Of a stretch of DNA of 64,000 nt, positions 18,610 to 28,173 are shown one piece after another. Origin of the DNA: Henriciella algicola (GTDB lineage: Bacteria; Pseudomonadota; Alphaproteobacteria; Caulobacterales; Hyphomonadaceae). The position numbers and the translations under genes are program-made. The stretch spans positions 213,081 through 277,080 of the forward strand of contig NZ_QWGA01000006.1 in the NCBI RefSeq assembly GCF_003576245.1, in the 5' to 3' direction. Numbering within the stretch: position 1 is the first letter of the stretch; each line of letters opens with the position of its first letter. A model generated the notes under the pieces. It was not told the DNA's origin, ran no database searches, and worked only from the letters and a program-made list of their open reading frames with translations.

Positions 18610-21600
18610 CTAGAACTCGACGTTCACACCGGCAAACAGGAACCGGCCAAGTGCGTCATAGGCTTGCGGGAAGGTGTTCCCGTTACCGAATGAACCACCA
18701 GCCGAACCGACATTGGTGCTGACCGGCGGGTTCTTGTCGAACACATTGTTCACGCCGACACGGAAGCCGATATTCTCGCGAATGGTCGTGCGCAGGAAGA
18801 GGTCGAGATAGTTCCGCTCATCCAGCGTCGTGTTGACGTTGGTCTGCGTTGCTCCAACCAGATCAACCGCACCGATATGACGCCACGTTGCCGTCAGCGA
18901 TGCATCGCCCCAAGGCATATTCCAGGTCACCGGAATATTGTGACGGTATTCTGGCTTGGACGTACCGCAGGAGGCGTTGGTCGAGGCGAAGTAACCCGCG
19001 CACTCGATGACGCCGAGACCTGGCAGTGGCTCCTTGTCCAGCTTGTCGAGGAAGGTAGCCAGATAGCTGACGTCGACAGAGCCATACTCGCCAATGTCAA
19101 AGCCATAGCTGGCCGCAACGTCGATACCGGAGGTTTCAAGCGAACCGGTGTTCACATTGGTTGCGATAACGAACGCATCCTGGCTTGCCCACAGCTCGCC
19201 ATTGCTGCCGCGATTGATTAGACCGCAGAAGAAGGCATCGCCCGTGGTGAGACACTGATTGATCGACTGCTCTTCCGGCACACTGCCGATAAAGTCTTCG
19301 ACCGTGATGTCGAAATAGTCGATCGAAACCGTCAGCCCCGGCACGAAAGCTGGCGTTGCAACCACACCGATCGTGAACGTGTCGGACTTCTCCACCTCGA
19401 GGTCCGGGTTACCGCCACTGATGTTGCGGAACTGACCTGCCGGATTATCGGCGATATTGCCATACTGGGCAGCGGTGACGCCGGTACGTGCACACTGCTC
19501 GAGTGTTGCGGCAGGGTTTGCACCCGCACATGGATCATAGAGGCCGTTGGCGCCTGTCGGCAGGGTGAACTCAAACGGCGACTGCGGTGCGAACAGCTCC
19601 AGAGGGTTTGGCGAGCGGGTCGCGCGCTGGAACTGGGCCCGGAAGCGGTAATCAGAAACCGGCGCATAGGTCAGGCCTGCTGCGTAGGTACTCTGTTCGC
19701 CCGTCGTCTCGTAATAGTCAGAGAAGCGATAAGCGCCCGTGACCGATAGCTCATCGATACCAGGACGGTTCTCGACAATCGGTACCTGAACTTCGGTGAA
19801 GAACTCATACACGCTGACACCGCCGGCAACATCTGCGCGTGCCGTGCCGAGCTTGCCGTCGCGGGTAAGCGCATCATTGGTCTGCGTCAGATACTCATCG
19901 CGATATTCTGCACCGAACACCGTCTGCACACCGGTCTCGGCCCATGGCATGACGATGCCGTAATCGGTGAGGTCGCCAGTAATGACGGCGCTGAAGACTT
20001 CCTGGGTAACTTCACCTTCGCGGAAGCCCGGCGCCTGGATGTAATCAAGCGCTTCTTGCGTCACGCCGCCAAGCGAGAAGATGTCATAGGGCACACAATT
20101 GGTGTCGGTGCCGTCGATCGCGACCTGACAGGCAGGGGCGCCCGTCGCTGGGTCGATCCGAACCTCAAGCGCGTCGGCAACGCGGTCGAGATTGAAGAAG
20201 TTGGCCGCCTTGTCGCTGTACTGAACCTGCGAGTACTGCGCGTAGACGTCATAGGACCAGACATTGTCGAGGTCGCCGCGGAAACCGCCGAGGACGCGGA
20301 AAGACGTGTGCTCGGTTTCGTTCTGGCGACCGCCACCTTCCACATTGCGACGTCCAATCTGGAGCGGCGCGTTGCGGTCGGCGATATTGGCCGCCGTCGG
20401 GCTGTAACCATTGTTCAGACAGATGACCTGAACCTGCTCAGCCGAGAGGAGCGGGTTGTCACAGTTGATTGTGCTCGTCTGGAAGAAGTTGCCCGCTGGG
20501 GCAATCTGAGCGGTCGTCACGTCATTGGTGAACGCGAAAGACCCGTACGCCTCAATCTTGTCGCTGATATCGTAGCGAGCCAGCGCGCCGAAGGAATAGC
20601 GCTCGTTCGGGCGGATGAAGTGATTGAGGGGAGCGAAGTTGTAGGTATCGGTCGCCGGATTGTAGTCACGGATGCCGCCATTCTCATCAAGCGTGAAGGA
20701 GAATGGAACCGCGCCGCCACCAAAGCTGGTGAACTGGCCCGGGAAGGTCGTGCCCGAACCGCTACACGTGAAATTTCCATTGCTGAAACCGAGCGCACAG
20801 GCGCTGCTGATGCGATCCCCCTGCAGCACTTCATTCTGCTTCTTGTAATTGAAGTAGCTGGTGATGTTGCCGCGGCCATTGTCGCCGTTCAGACCGAAGA
20901 TGAGGTTCACATCGATCGATTCGCCGTCCGACGTGGAATCTGGAACGGGCTGGTTGAACTGACGGAGCGTGCTTTCCAGGCGGCCGCTGCTATTGGCCGT
21001 CTGATAGGTACCGACCTGAACGTCAGCCATAAGGCCTTCATAGTCGTCCTTCATGATGAAGTTGACGACACCGGCCACAGCGTCAGCGCCATAAACTGCC
21101 GATGCACCGCCGGTCAGAACTTCGACACGCTCTACGAGCATGGACGGGATCTGGTTGAGGTCTGCGGGTGCAGACACTGGCGAGCCATATGGCAGACGGC
21201 GGCCATCGACGAGGACGAGCGTGCGCTCCGCGCCGAGGCCGCGCAGGTCGACATTTGCCGTACCAGCCGCTTCGTTGGCGCGACCGGCACCCTCTGAAGG
21301 GTTGATCTGTGGCAGCGTGTTCAGCATGTCTTCGACGCGAACGGTACCGCGCGCCTGGATCTGGTCTGCGCCGACCGTGGTGACCGGACTAGGCGATGTC
21401 AGGTTCGGATTGCTGATCCGCGAGCCAGTGACAACGATGGTTTCTTCAACCCGGCTGTCCTCTTCCACGGCCTCAACGCGCTCGACGTCATCGGCGCCCT
21501 GCGCGACGGCCGCGAGCGGCGCGGCAGCAATCAAGGCCACCAGAGGCGCCTTCGCAGCCCCCCGAAGCAGCGCACGCGTCACTCCGCCGCCCTGCTTACT

Positions 21601-21624
21601 ATTCCATACATACACTTTAGACAT
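18610..21624 (-). CDS. large TonB-dependent receptor (1004 aa)
   Basis: The start is ATG 21624 (MSKVYVWNS), with a GAAGGGGG ribosome site directly before it; a longer frame to 21732 lacks one. A signal peptide precedes EETIVVTGSRI, the TonB-box-like start of the plug typical for about 1000-aa receptors of Caulobacterales and Alteromonadales. VDLRGLGAERTLVLVDGRR and GGASAVYGADAVAGVVNFI are plug signatures. The barrel ends FAGVNVEF. Its promoter is shared with the divergent operon of a secreted hydrolase and three peptidases, so peptides or acylated amino compounds are the likely substrate. This is inference from neighbours; receptors of this group have been tied to many substrates. Confidence 0.94.
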   Translation of the reverse strand: MSKVYVWNSKQGGGVTRALLRGAAKAPLVALIAAAPLAAVAQGADDVERVEAVEEDSRVEETIVVTGSRISNPNLTSPSPVTTVGADQIQARGTVRVEDMLNTLPQINPSEGAGRANEAAGTANVDLRGLGAERTLVLVDGRRLPYGSPVSAPADLNQIPSMLVERVEVLTGGASAVYGADAVAGVVNFIMKDDYEGLMADVQVGTYQTANSSGRLESTLRQFNQPVPDSTSDGESIDVNLIFGLNGDNGRGNITSYFNYKKQNEVLQGDRISSACALGFSNGNFTCSGSGTTFPGQFTSFGGGAVPFSFTLDENGGIRDYNPATDTYNFAPLNHFIRPNERYSFGALARYDISDKIEAYGSFAFTNDVTTAQIAPAGNFFQTSTINCDNPLLSAEQVQVICLNNGYSPTAANIADRNAPLQIGRRNVEGGGRQNETEHTSFRVLGGFRGDLDNVWSYDVYAQYSQVQYSDKAANFFNLDRVADALEVRIDPATGAPACQVAIDGTDTNCVPYDIFSLGGVTQEALDYIQAPGFREGEVTQEVFSAVITGDLTDYGIVMPWAETGVQTVFGAEYRDEYLTQTNDALTRDGKLGTARADVAGGVSVYEFFTEVQVPIVENRPGIDELSVTGAYRFSDYYETTGEQSTYAAGLTYAPVSDYRFRAQFQRATRSPNPLELFAPQSPFEFTLPTGANGLYDPCAGANPAATLEQCARTGVTAAQYGNIADNPAGQFRNISGGNPDLEVEKSDTFTIGVVATPAFVPGLTVSIDYFDITVEDFIGSVPEEQSINQCLTTGDAFFCGLINRGSNGELWASQDAFVIATNVNTGSLETSGIDVAASYGFDIGEYGSVDVSYLATFLDKLDKEPLPGLGVIECAGYFASTNASCGTSKPEYRHNIPVTWNMPWGDASLTATWRHIGAVDLVGATQTNVNTTLDERNYLDLFLRTTIRENIGFRVGVNNVFDKNPPVSTNVGSAGGSFGNGNTFPQAYDALGRFLFAGVNVEF

Positions 21625-21983
21625 GAAAACCCCCTTCTGGCTCACGTTATTGTACGTATTCCGAACTTTTTTCGAATAACGCACTTTGATGGTGCCCCCT
21701 TTTGAGGTTCGTGCAGCCCCGGAAGTCAACAACTAAATTTTGAAATTGTAGGCAAACACGGAGTAATTTGCGCTCACTGAGGCGCGATGATCACAGTTTT
21801 GTCAGCCGCGCACACACAATGGGCATGTCACAGGAAATGCGCGCTCAGCGAATATTTTTGAATTTATTTTCGGATATCGTATTTTCTGGTTGACATATTC
21901 CGTACTCGAACCTGTACAGTTCGCAGAGCTGAAGGGGCATGGGAGTCGCTTCGCCATTGACCGCGAACCGGGAGGATACGAAG
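21625..21983. promoter_or_regulatory. divergent promoter region, receptor / hydrolase-peptidase operon
   Basis: This 359-base region is AT-richer than the genes on either side. A TTGACA at 21890-21895 is followed after 17 bases by TGTACA, a possible though weak promoter for the plus-strand operon. Two related sequences, TATTCCGAAC with a TTCGAATA partner (about 21657-21677, near the receptor) and TATTCCGTAC followed by TCGAAC (about 21896-21911, overlapping the promoter spacer), could be operator halves for the nearby IclR regulator. No gene was found in it. Confidence 0.5.
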
Positions 21984-23708
21984 ATGATCAACAGGAAACT
22001 GGCAAGGGCCGTGAGCGCTGGTGCCATAATGAGCGCACTAACGGGCGCTGCGTTCGCAGACACGTTCAGCGTCCAGCTGTCCGATCAGGCCGTCACAGAA
22101 GCTCATGATGGCCGGGTCATCCTGATCATCACGCCGGATGGGGAAACCGAGCCTCGCTTTCAGGTGAAGCAGTCATACGACGCGCCCCAGATCTTTGGCG
22201 TCAATGTTGACGGTCTCGCCCCGGGAGAAAGCGTCGAGATCGCGCCCGGCATTCTCGGCTTTCCAGCGAGAGACATGAAAGACGTCCCTGCGGGCGACTA
22301 TTATGTACAGGCTGTTCTGCACAAGTATGACACGTTCAATCTCTCAAATGGCAAGACGGTGAAGCTGCCAGCCGCCAGGGGGGCGGGACAGAACTGGCGC
22401 CTCGAGCCGGGCAATGTCATCAGCGCGCCGCAAAAGGTTACCTTCGACCCGCAGGGCGCAAACGAAATCAGCATCACACTGGACAATGTCCTGCCAGAAA
22501 TCGCTGAGCCCGAAGACACCAAGTACATCCGTTACATCAAGGTTCGCAGCGAGAAGCTGTCTGAGTTCTGGGGCACCGACGTCTACATCAATGGCCACGT
22601 GCTCGTGCCTGAAGGCTTCGACGAGAACCCTGACGCGAAGTACCCGCTCGCCATCTTCCACGGGCATTTCCCGGCTGAATTTGGTGGCTTCAGAACCACC
22701 CCGCCAGACACGGATCTCGAATGCGAATATAGCGAGCGCTTTGATGAGCCTTGTTACAACCGGATCGAGCAGCAGGAAGCCTACGACTTCTACAAGCAGT
22801 GGACGTCGGATGACTTCCCGCGCATGCTGATCGTCGAGATCGACCACTCAAACCCATACTATGATGACAGCTATGCGGTGAATTCGGCCAATATCGGCCC
22901 GTATGGCGATGCGATCACCTATGAATTCGTCCCTGCACTGGAAGAGCAGTTCCGCGGCATCGGCGAAGGCTGGTCACGCTTTGTCTATGGCGGCTCCACT
23001 GGCGGCTGGGAAGCACTGGCCGTTCAGGTCAAATACCCCGACGAATACAATGGCGCATTCGCGGCCTGCCCCGACCCGATCGATTTCCGTCAGTTCATGC
23101 TGACCGACATCTACGAGGAAGATAACGCCTACTATTACACCGGGCCATTTACCCGCGTAGAGAAACCGGGCAAGCGCAATTACCTCGGACAGGTGCCATA
23201 CACGGTCGAGATGGAAAACCGCTGGGAACTGGTTCTCGGCGACAAGACCCGTTCCGGCGCCCAGTGGGATGTCTGGGAAGCTGTATTCTCGCCGAACGGC
23301 GAAGACGGCTACCCGCAGCGCATATGGAACAAGCTGACCGGCGAGATCAATCACACGGTGGCTGAGTACTGGCGTGAGAACTACGACCTTCGCTACATTC
23401 TGGAACGCGACTGGGCCGAACTCGGGCCGAAGCTTCAGGGCAAGATCCATATCTACACAGGCGATATGGATAACTTCTACCTGAACAATGCGACCTACCT
23501 GATGGAAGACTTCCTCGTGAAGGCCGACCCGCCCTACCAAGGCGAAGTCACCTATGGCGACCGCGATGAGCATTGCTGGAACGGTGATCCAGACCTGCCA
23601 AACGCTGTCTCACGCCTGCGCTACAATACGATGTACGTACCCAAGATCCTGGAACGGATCGAAGCAGCTGCGCCGGAAGGCGCCGACCTCACAAGCTGGC
23701 GGTACTAG
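21984..23708 (+). CDS. secreted alpha/beta hydrolase, esterase-like (574 aa)
   Basis: The ATG at 21984 has a GGAGG site eight bases before it and is followed by a signal peptide ending GAAFA (about residue 25). An N-terminal beta-rich domain (about 26-190) precedes a hydrolase domain in which YGGSTGGWEALAVQ carries the nucleophile elbow (GSTGG) and DEHCWNGDP near the end holds the probable catalytic His. The pattern resembles large exported esterase-D-like or feruloyl-esterase-like proteins, but the family is not one I can name. It opens the operon divergent from the large receptor gene and should act in the periplasm or outside. It is closed by a strong terminator before the next gene. Confidence 0.78.
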   Translation: MINRKLARAVSAGAIMSALTGAAFADTFSVQLSDQAVTEAHDGRVILIITPDGETEPRFQVKQSYDAPQIFGVNVDGLAPGESVEIAPGILGFPARDMKDVPAGDYYVQAVLHKYDTFNLSNGKTVKLPAARGAGQNWRLEPGNVISAPQKVTFDPQGANEISITLDNVLPEIAEPEDTKYIRYIKVRSEKLSEFWGTDVYINGHVLVPEGFDENPDAKYPLAIFHGHFPAEFGGFRTTPPDTDLECEYSERFDEPCYNRIEQQEAYDFYKQWTSDDFPRMLIVEIDHSNPYYDDSYAVNSANIGPYGDAITYEFVPALEEQFRGIGEGWSRFVYGGSTGGWEALAVQVKYPDEYNGAFAACPDPIDFRQFMLTDIYEEDNAYYYTGPFTRVEKPGKRNYLGQVPYTVEMENRWELVLGDKTRSGAQWDVWEAVFSPNGEDGYPQRIWNKLTGEINHTVAEYWRENYDLRYILERDWAELGPKLQGKIHIYTGDMDNFYLNNATYLMEDFLVKADPPYQGEVTYGDRDEHCWNGDPDLPNAVSRLRYNTMYVPKILERIEAAAPEGADLTSWRY

Positions 23709-23716
23709 GCATCGTC

Positions 23717-23760
23717 AGGCCCCGGGCATTCCTCCAGATGCCCGGGGCCTTTCTTTTTTT
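23717..23760 (+). terminator. strong Rho-independent terminator after the esterase-like gene
   Basis: A perfect 13-bp GC-rich stem (23717-23729 with 23738-23750) with an 8-base loop is followed by TTTCTTTTTTT. It lies only 29 bases before the start codon of the next gene, so it probably reduces readthrough into the peptidases. Confidence 0.92.
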
Positions 23761-23788
23761 CTGCAATAAAGACCAGAAGGAGCGCCGC

Positions 23789-25234
23789 ATGCGCCGCACG
23801 AACCTATTTCTCGCAGCCTGCACCTCAGCCCTCATGACCGGCCTGAGTGTTCCGACCGCCGCCATGGCATCACCGGCAACAGAGGTTGAACAGGACGACC
23901 GTCAATCGGCGCGGGCTTTGCTGGAAGACATTCTCAAACTGCGCACCGCAAAGGGCTATGGCCAGACAAAGGCTCAGGCCGAACTGCTGGCTGACAGACT
24001 TCGGGCGGCAGGCTTCACTGACGATCAGATCGACATTCCGACGATGACCATCGATGGCGAAGAGGTCGCCAGCTTTCTCGTGCGATATCCCGGCAAGACT
24101 GGCAGCGAGCTCTCGCCGATTGCACTCATCGCACACATGGATGTCGTCGACGCGTCGACCGAGAACTGGGCAACGGATCCTTATCAGCCGGTTGAGAAGG
24201 ATGGGTATCTCTATGCAAGGGGCGCCGTCGATAACAAGGCTGGTATTGCGCTTCTGGTCAGCACATTCATCCGCCTCAAACAGGAAGGCTTCGAGCCTGA
24301 GCGCGACCTTGTCATTGCCTTCTCCGGAGACGAGGAGACAGGTATGCAAACGACGCGGAAACTCACCCAGCACCCTTGGGTGAATGGCGCGGAATATGCG
24401 CTGAACTCCGATGCTGGCGTCGGTTCTGTTGACAGCGAGGGCCTTAACCCGAGCTATTCGATCCAGTCTGCCGAAAAGACCTATGCGACTTTCCACCTGA
24501 CGGCCCGCAATGAAGGCGGCCACAGTTCGGCGCCCCGCGCCGACAACGCGCTGTTTGATATCGCGGACGTTATCGACGCTGTGCGATCATTGAGCTTCCC
24601 CATCGGCTTCAACGACATCACACGTCAAATGGCGCGTGATCTCGCCGAGAGCGAAGGCGGTAGATTCGCAGCCGCAATTGAAACGCTGATCGAGAACCCA
24701 GGTGACAAAGCCGCGCGCGAGACGATTGAGGCTCACGAGGCGGGAACACACTTTCTTTACACAACCTGCGTCCCGACAATGCTATCTGCAGGCACCGCAG
24801 AAAACGCGCTACCTCAAAAGGCGGAGCTGACGGTCAATTGCCGCATCCTTCCCGGCACGTCGGTGCAGAGCGTGCAGGACGCAATTTCAGACGCCGTAGC
24901 CAATCCAGACATCTCCATCGACCTTGTGGGCGAGCCGCTGGAAAGCCCGGTTTCACCAATCAACGAGGAGCTGTTCGCTTCGATACGATCCGCTGTACAC
25001 GCCATCTATCCAGATGCACCGGTCAAACCGTCCATGTCCTCAGGCGGAACTGACGGCAAAGAGTTTCGTGCCGCCGGCATCCCGACCTATGGCGCCGGAG
25101 CGATCACTCTGGTGCGTCCTGACGACTACCGCGCACACGGTATTGATGAGCGTCTCCCGCTAGAGAGTTATTACGATCAGCTCACTTTCTGGGACGTACT
25201 GCTCAAGGATCTCGCAGGGGAGGACGACCAGTGA
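23789..25234 (+). CDS. M20-family metallopeptidase, exported (481 aa)
   Basis: ATG 23789 is preferred because an AGAAGGAG ribosome site lies before it and a signal peptide ending TAAMA follows; the frame is open further upstream through the terminator but that is not coding. M20 motifs are all present: ALIAHMDVVD with the first metal His and Asp, ARGAVDNKAGI with the bridging Asp, FSGDEETG with the catalytic Glu pair, and SSGGTDGKEFRAAGIPTYG with the late metal ligand region. A dimerisation domain lies at about 230-350. It should remove single residues from peptides or acylated amino acids in the periplasm. It overlaps the M24 gene by 4 bases. Confidence 0.93.
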   Translation: MRRTNLFLAACTSALMTGLSVPTAAMASPATEVEQDDRQSARALLEDILKLRTAKGYGQTKAQAELLADRLRAAGFTDDQIDIPTMTIDGEEVASFLVRYPGKTGSELSPIALIAHMDVVDASTENWATDPYQPVEKDGYLYARGAVDNKAGIALLVSTFIRLKQEGFEPERDLVIAFSGDEETGMQTTRKLTQHPWVNGAEYALNSDAGVGSVDSEGLNPSYSIQSAEKTYATFHLTARNEGGHSSAPRADNALFDIADVIDAVRSLSFPIGFNDITRQMARDLAESEGGRFAAAIETLIENPGDKAARETIEAHEAGTHFLYTTCVPTMLSAGTAENALPQKAELTVNCRILPGTSVQSVQDAISDAVANPDISIDLVGEPLESPVSPINEELFASIRSAVHAIYPDAPVKPSMSSGGTDGKEFRAAGIPTYGAGAITLVRPDDYRAHGIDERLPLESYYDQLTFWDVLLKDLAGEDDQ

Positions 25235-26496
25235 GCCACCGCAATTCATCCGCACTGAACAGACGCGGCTTCATCATGGCAGCAACCGGCACGGCATTGT
25301 CCGCGCCCCTGCTCGCGCGGCCAGGCTTTGCTCAAATCAAGACCAACCCGCAGATCAAGCGCGCAGCTCCCATTACACCCGAAGAACGTCAGGCGCGGCT
25401 TGCCAAGATCCAGGAGCTGATGCGCCAGCAAGGCATTGGCGCCACGATTGTCGAAGCTGGCTCGTCCCTATTTTACTTCACTGGCATCAACTGGTGGCGC
25501 AGTGAACGACTGACTGCGGCCCTCATCCCTGCAGAGGGTCAGGTCTGCATCGTGACACCAGAATTCGAAGAGCCCTCCATTGAGGAAATGCTTGTCGTCC
25601 CCGGCGAAGTCCGCATCTGGAACGAGCACGAGAATCCACACGCCCTCGTAGCCAGATGGATCAAGGAACAAGCACTTGGCAATCGCCCCGTCGCCATTGA
25701 GGACACGGTCCGTTTCTTCGCGGTCAACGGCCTGAAGAAGGAAAGTCCCGGTATCGAACTTGTCTCAGCCGAACCGATTGTGACAGCCTGCCGGATGATC
25801 AAATCGGATACTGAGCTCGCCCTTCTTCAGGAAGCTGCAGACATCGTCGACACTGCATACCGTAGCATTGATGGAAAAATCGAGCTCGGCATGGATGGCA
25901 AGGATGTCTTCGCGCTGATGAGCGCTGCGATCACCGAATTGGGCGGAACGTCTCCGTCGGGCGGCGTACAGATCAATGAGGGATCGGCGCTGCCCCACGG
26001 ATCCAAGATCCGCGAAACCGTCCGGCCCGGCTCCGTCATCCTCATGGATTGCGGCTGCACCGTAGATGGCTATTTCGCCGACATCTCTCGAACGGCAGTC
26101 TATGGAGACCCGACCAAGCGCCAGAGGGAAGTCTACCGTCAGGTCCGCCTCGGACAGGAAGCAGCCATGGAGGCCGCCCGACCCGGCGCGACGGCGGGCG
26201 CCGTCGATGATGCTGTGCGCGCACTTTACGAAAGCATGGGCTATGGCCCGGGCTATGGCGTGCCCGGCCTGCCTCACCGGACCGGCCATGGCATCGGCCT
26301 CGACATTCATGAGCCCGTAAACCTCGTTCACGGCGAGCAGACTGTCCTGTCGCCGGGCATGTGCTTTTCGAACGAACCTGGCCTCTACATCCCCGGCTCT
26401 TTCGGCGTCCGCATCGAGGATTGTTTCTACACCTCTGAAAGCGGCCCGGTCTATTTCACTCAGCCTCCAAATTCTCTGGACGCCCCATTTGGCTAA
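25231..26496 (+). CDS. M24-family aminopeptidase/prolidase-like, Tat-exported (421 aa)
   Basis: The start is a GTG overlapping the M20 gene's stop (GTGA). The N-terminus LNRRGFIMAATGTALSAPL is a twin-arginine signal ending near GFAQ, so the enzyme is exported folded with its metals. A creatinase-like N-terminal domain (about 45-175) precedes the pita-bread domain: the metal ligands are visible as MDCGCTVDGYFADI (two Asp), GHGIGLDIHE (His), NEPGLYI (Glu) and VRIEDCF (Glu). It should cleave X-Pro dipeptides or similar. It sits between an M20 and a second M24 gene, suggesting a periplasmic peptide-processing set. Confidence 0.92.
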   Translation: MSHRNSSALNRRGFIMAATGTALSAPLLARPGFAQIKTNPQIKRAAPITPEERQARLAKIQELMRQQGIGATIVEAGSSLFYFTGINWWRSERLTAALIPAEGQVCIVTPEFEEPSIEEMLVVPGEVRIWNEHENPHALVARWIKEQALGNRPVAIEDTVRFFAVNGLKKESPGIELVSAEPIVTACRMIKSDTELALLQEAADIVDTAYRSIDGKIELGMDGKDVFALMSAAITELGGTSPSGGVQINEGSALPHGSKIRETVRPGSVILMDCGCTVDGYFADISRTAVYGDPTKRQREVYRQVRLGQEAAMEAARPGATAGAVDDAVRALYESMGYGPGYGVPGLPHRTGHGIGLDIHEPVNLVHGEQTVLSPGMCFSNEPGLYIPGSFGVRIEDCFYTSESGPVYFTQPPNSLDAPFG

Positions 26497-26515
26497 ACAA
26501 CTTCAGGAGCCTTTC

Positions 26516-27874
26516 ATGCGCAAACTTATCTACGGCCTCTCTGCTGCAGCGATCCTCGCTGGCAGCCCCGCCACAGCTCAGGAACCTGCACAGGGCGAAG
26601 TCAGCATGTCGCCCGAAATGCCTGAAATTCTGACCCTGCGCGAGCGCGCCGCCATTGAAGACGCATGGCTTGGCGAGCGTCTCGACACCGTCGTACCGGC
26701 ACTTATGCGCGAGAACGAGATCGATATGTGGGTGCTCGTCGCCCGCGAGTACCTCGAAGATCCCGTCGTCGACACGATGCTCAATTCAACCAGCCTGCAC
26801 GCACGCCGCCGCACCATCCTCGTTTTCCACGATCCGGGTGAAGGCCAAGACGTAGAACGCCTGACGGTCAGCCGCTATGGTCTGGGCGGATTCTTCGAGT
26901 CGGCCTGGAATCCAGAAGAGCAAGGTCACGACCAATGGGCTCGCTTCGCTGAGATCGTCGCAGAGCGTGACCCACAGAAGATCGCGCTCAATATCTCGTC
27001 GGTAAACGCTTTCGCAGATGGCCTCACAAGCAGCCAATATACGGATCTCGCCGAGGCCCTCGACCCGAAGTATCGCGAGCGCATCGTTTCAGGGTTCGAT
27101 CTTTCGATTGGCTGGCTTGAAACCCGTATTCCGGCAGAGATGGAGTATTATGGCCATATCGTCCGCGTTGCACACAGCATCATCGGCGAAGCCTTCTCCA
27201 CCAAGGTCATTACGCCGGGCGTGACCACGACGGACGATGTCGTCTGGTTCACTCGCCAGAAAACCGCTGACCTCGGCATTGATTCCTGGTTTCATAATTC
27301 CGTGCACATCTTCCGCGAAGGCGAAGAAGAAGAGCTCATGGGCGACGCCGTCATCGAGGAAGGTGACCTCCTCTGGATCGACCTTGGCATCGTTTATATG
27401 GGCCTCAGCACTGATACACAGCACCTCGCCTACGTCCTGAAAGATGGCGAAACTGATGCGCCAGAGGGCATCAAGGCCGGCCTGCGTGCCAGCAACGATG
27501 TCCAGGACGCGCTGACCTCGTCGTTCGAGACAGGGCTGACTGGCAACGAAATCCTCGAGATCGCACGCAAGAAAGCCATTGATGCCGGCCTTGAGCCGAG
27601 CATCTACAGCCACCCGATTGGCTATCACGGTCATGGCGCAGGCACCTCGATCGGTTTCTGGGACAATCAGGGCCCGACCGAGAAGGGCGAGTACCGTCTT
27701 CGTGCCAATACCGCCTGGTCGATCGAGCTCTACGCCAAGGAAGCGGTTCCTGAATGGGGCGGCCAGGAAATCACCTTCCGTACCGAAGAAGACGCGTTCT
27801 TCGATGGCGAGACCGTCACCTATATCGACGGTCGTCAGATCAAGCTTCACCTGATTGGCGACACTGAAGAGTAG
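26516..27874 (+). CDS. second M24-family metallopeptidase, Sec-exported (452 aa)
   Basis: ATG 26516 follows a CAGGAG ribosome site and starts a signal peptide ending SPATAQ. The ligand set reads WIDLGIVYMGLSTDTQ (two Asp), YHGHGAGTSIGF (His), SIELYAKE (Glu) and RTEEDAFF (Glu), diverging from the first M24 protein. The ligand spacing and the altered surroundings of the His suggest a different peptide specificity. It differs from the first in using a Sec signal and an N-terminal domain without clear creatinase motifs. Tandem M24 genes with different export routes are uncommon. It ends the peptidase run; a hairpin follows 40 bases after its stop. Confidence 0.9.
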   Translation: MRKLIYGLSAAAILAGSPATAQEPAQGEVSMSPEMPEILTLRERAAIEDAWLGERLDTVVPALMRENEIDMWVLVAREYLEDPVVDTMLNSTSLHARRRTILVFHDPGEGQDVERLTVSRYGLGGFFESAWNPEEQGHDQWARFAEIVAERDPQKIALNISSVNAFADGLTSSQYTDLAEALDPKYRERIVSGFDLSIGWLETRIPAEMEYYGHIVRVAHSIIGEAFSTKVITPGVTTTDDVVWFTRQKTADLGIDSWFHNSVHIFREGEEEELMGDAVIEEGDLLWIDLGIVYMGLSTDTQHLAYVLKDGETDAPEGIKAGLRASNDVQDALTSSFETGLTGNEILEIARKKAIDAGLEPSIYSHPIGYHGHGAGTSIGFWDNQGPTEKGEYRLRANTAWSIELYAKEAVPEWGGQEITFRTEEDAFFDGETVTYIDGRQIKLHLIGDTEE

Positions 27875-27914
27875 CGCTTACAGGTTCATCCTGCACCTGG
27901 ATGAAACCCGCTGG

Positions 27915-27951
27915 CCGGAGGCGTGCCTGCCCTGAGAAGGCACGCCTCCGG
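27915..27951. terminator. 13-bp perfect hairpin after the peptidase operon
   Basis: Bases 27915-27927 and 27939-27951 are exact reverse complements with an 11-base loop; AATTTTG follows on the plus strand. It is a probable terminator for the M24 gene. Confidence 0.65.
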
Positions 27952-28173
27952 TCGGCAATTTTGACTCCCTACGGACCTGTAGGGACGCGACCGAGCCTGC
28001 GCGTGGGCGGTGACAAATTGTCATCCGCTGCACCTCATCGCTTGGACCCGCGCCCATGGCCATGCAATGCAATGCTTCGATCGCCAGCGATTGAAGGGAT
28101 TGCAGACCACGGCCGACCTTCGTTCCCTACCCAGACCTGAGACAAGGTCCCCCCTGCCTGGCGCGGAGCGTTG

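Noticed and set aside
20056..21297. 413-codon plus-strand frame across the large receptor gene
   Set aside because: It is antisense to a clear TonB receptor, its codon pattern follows the receptor's third positions, and it has no protein motif or ribosome site.
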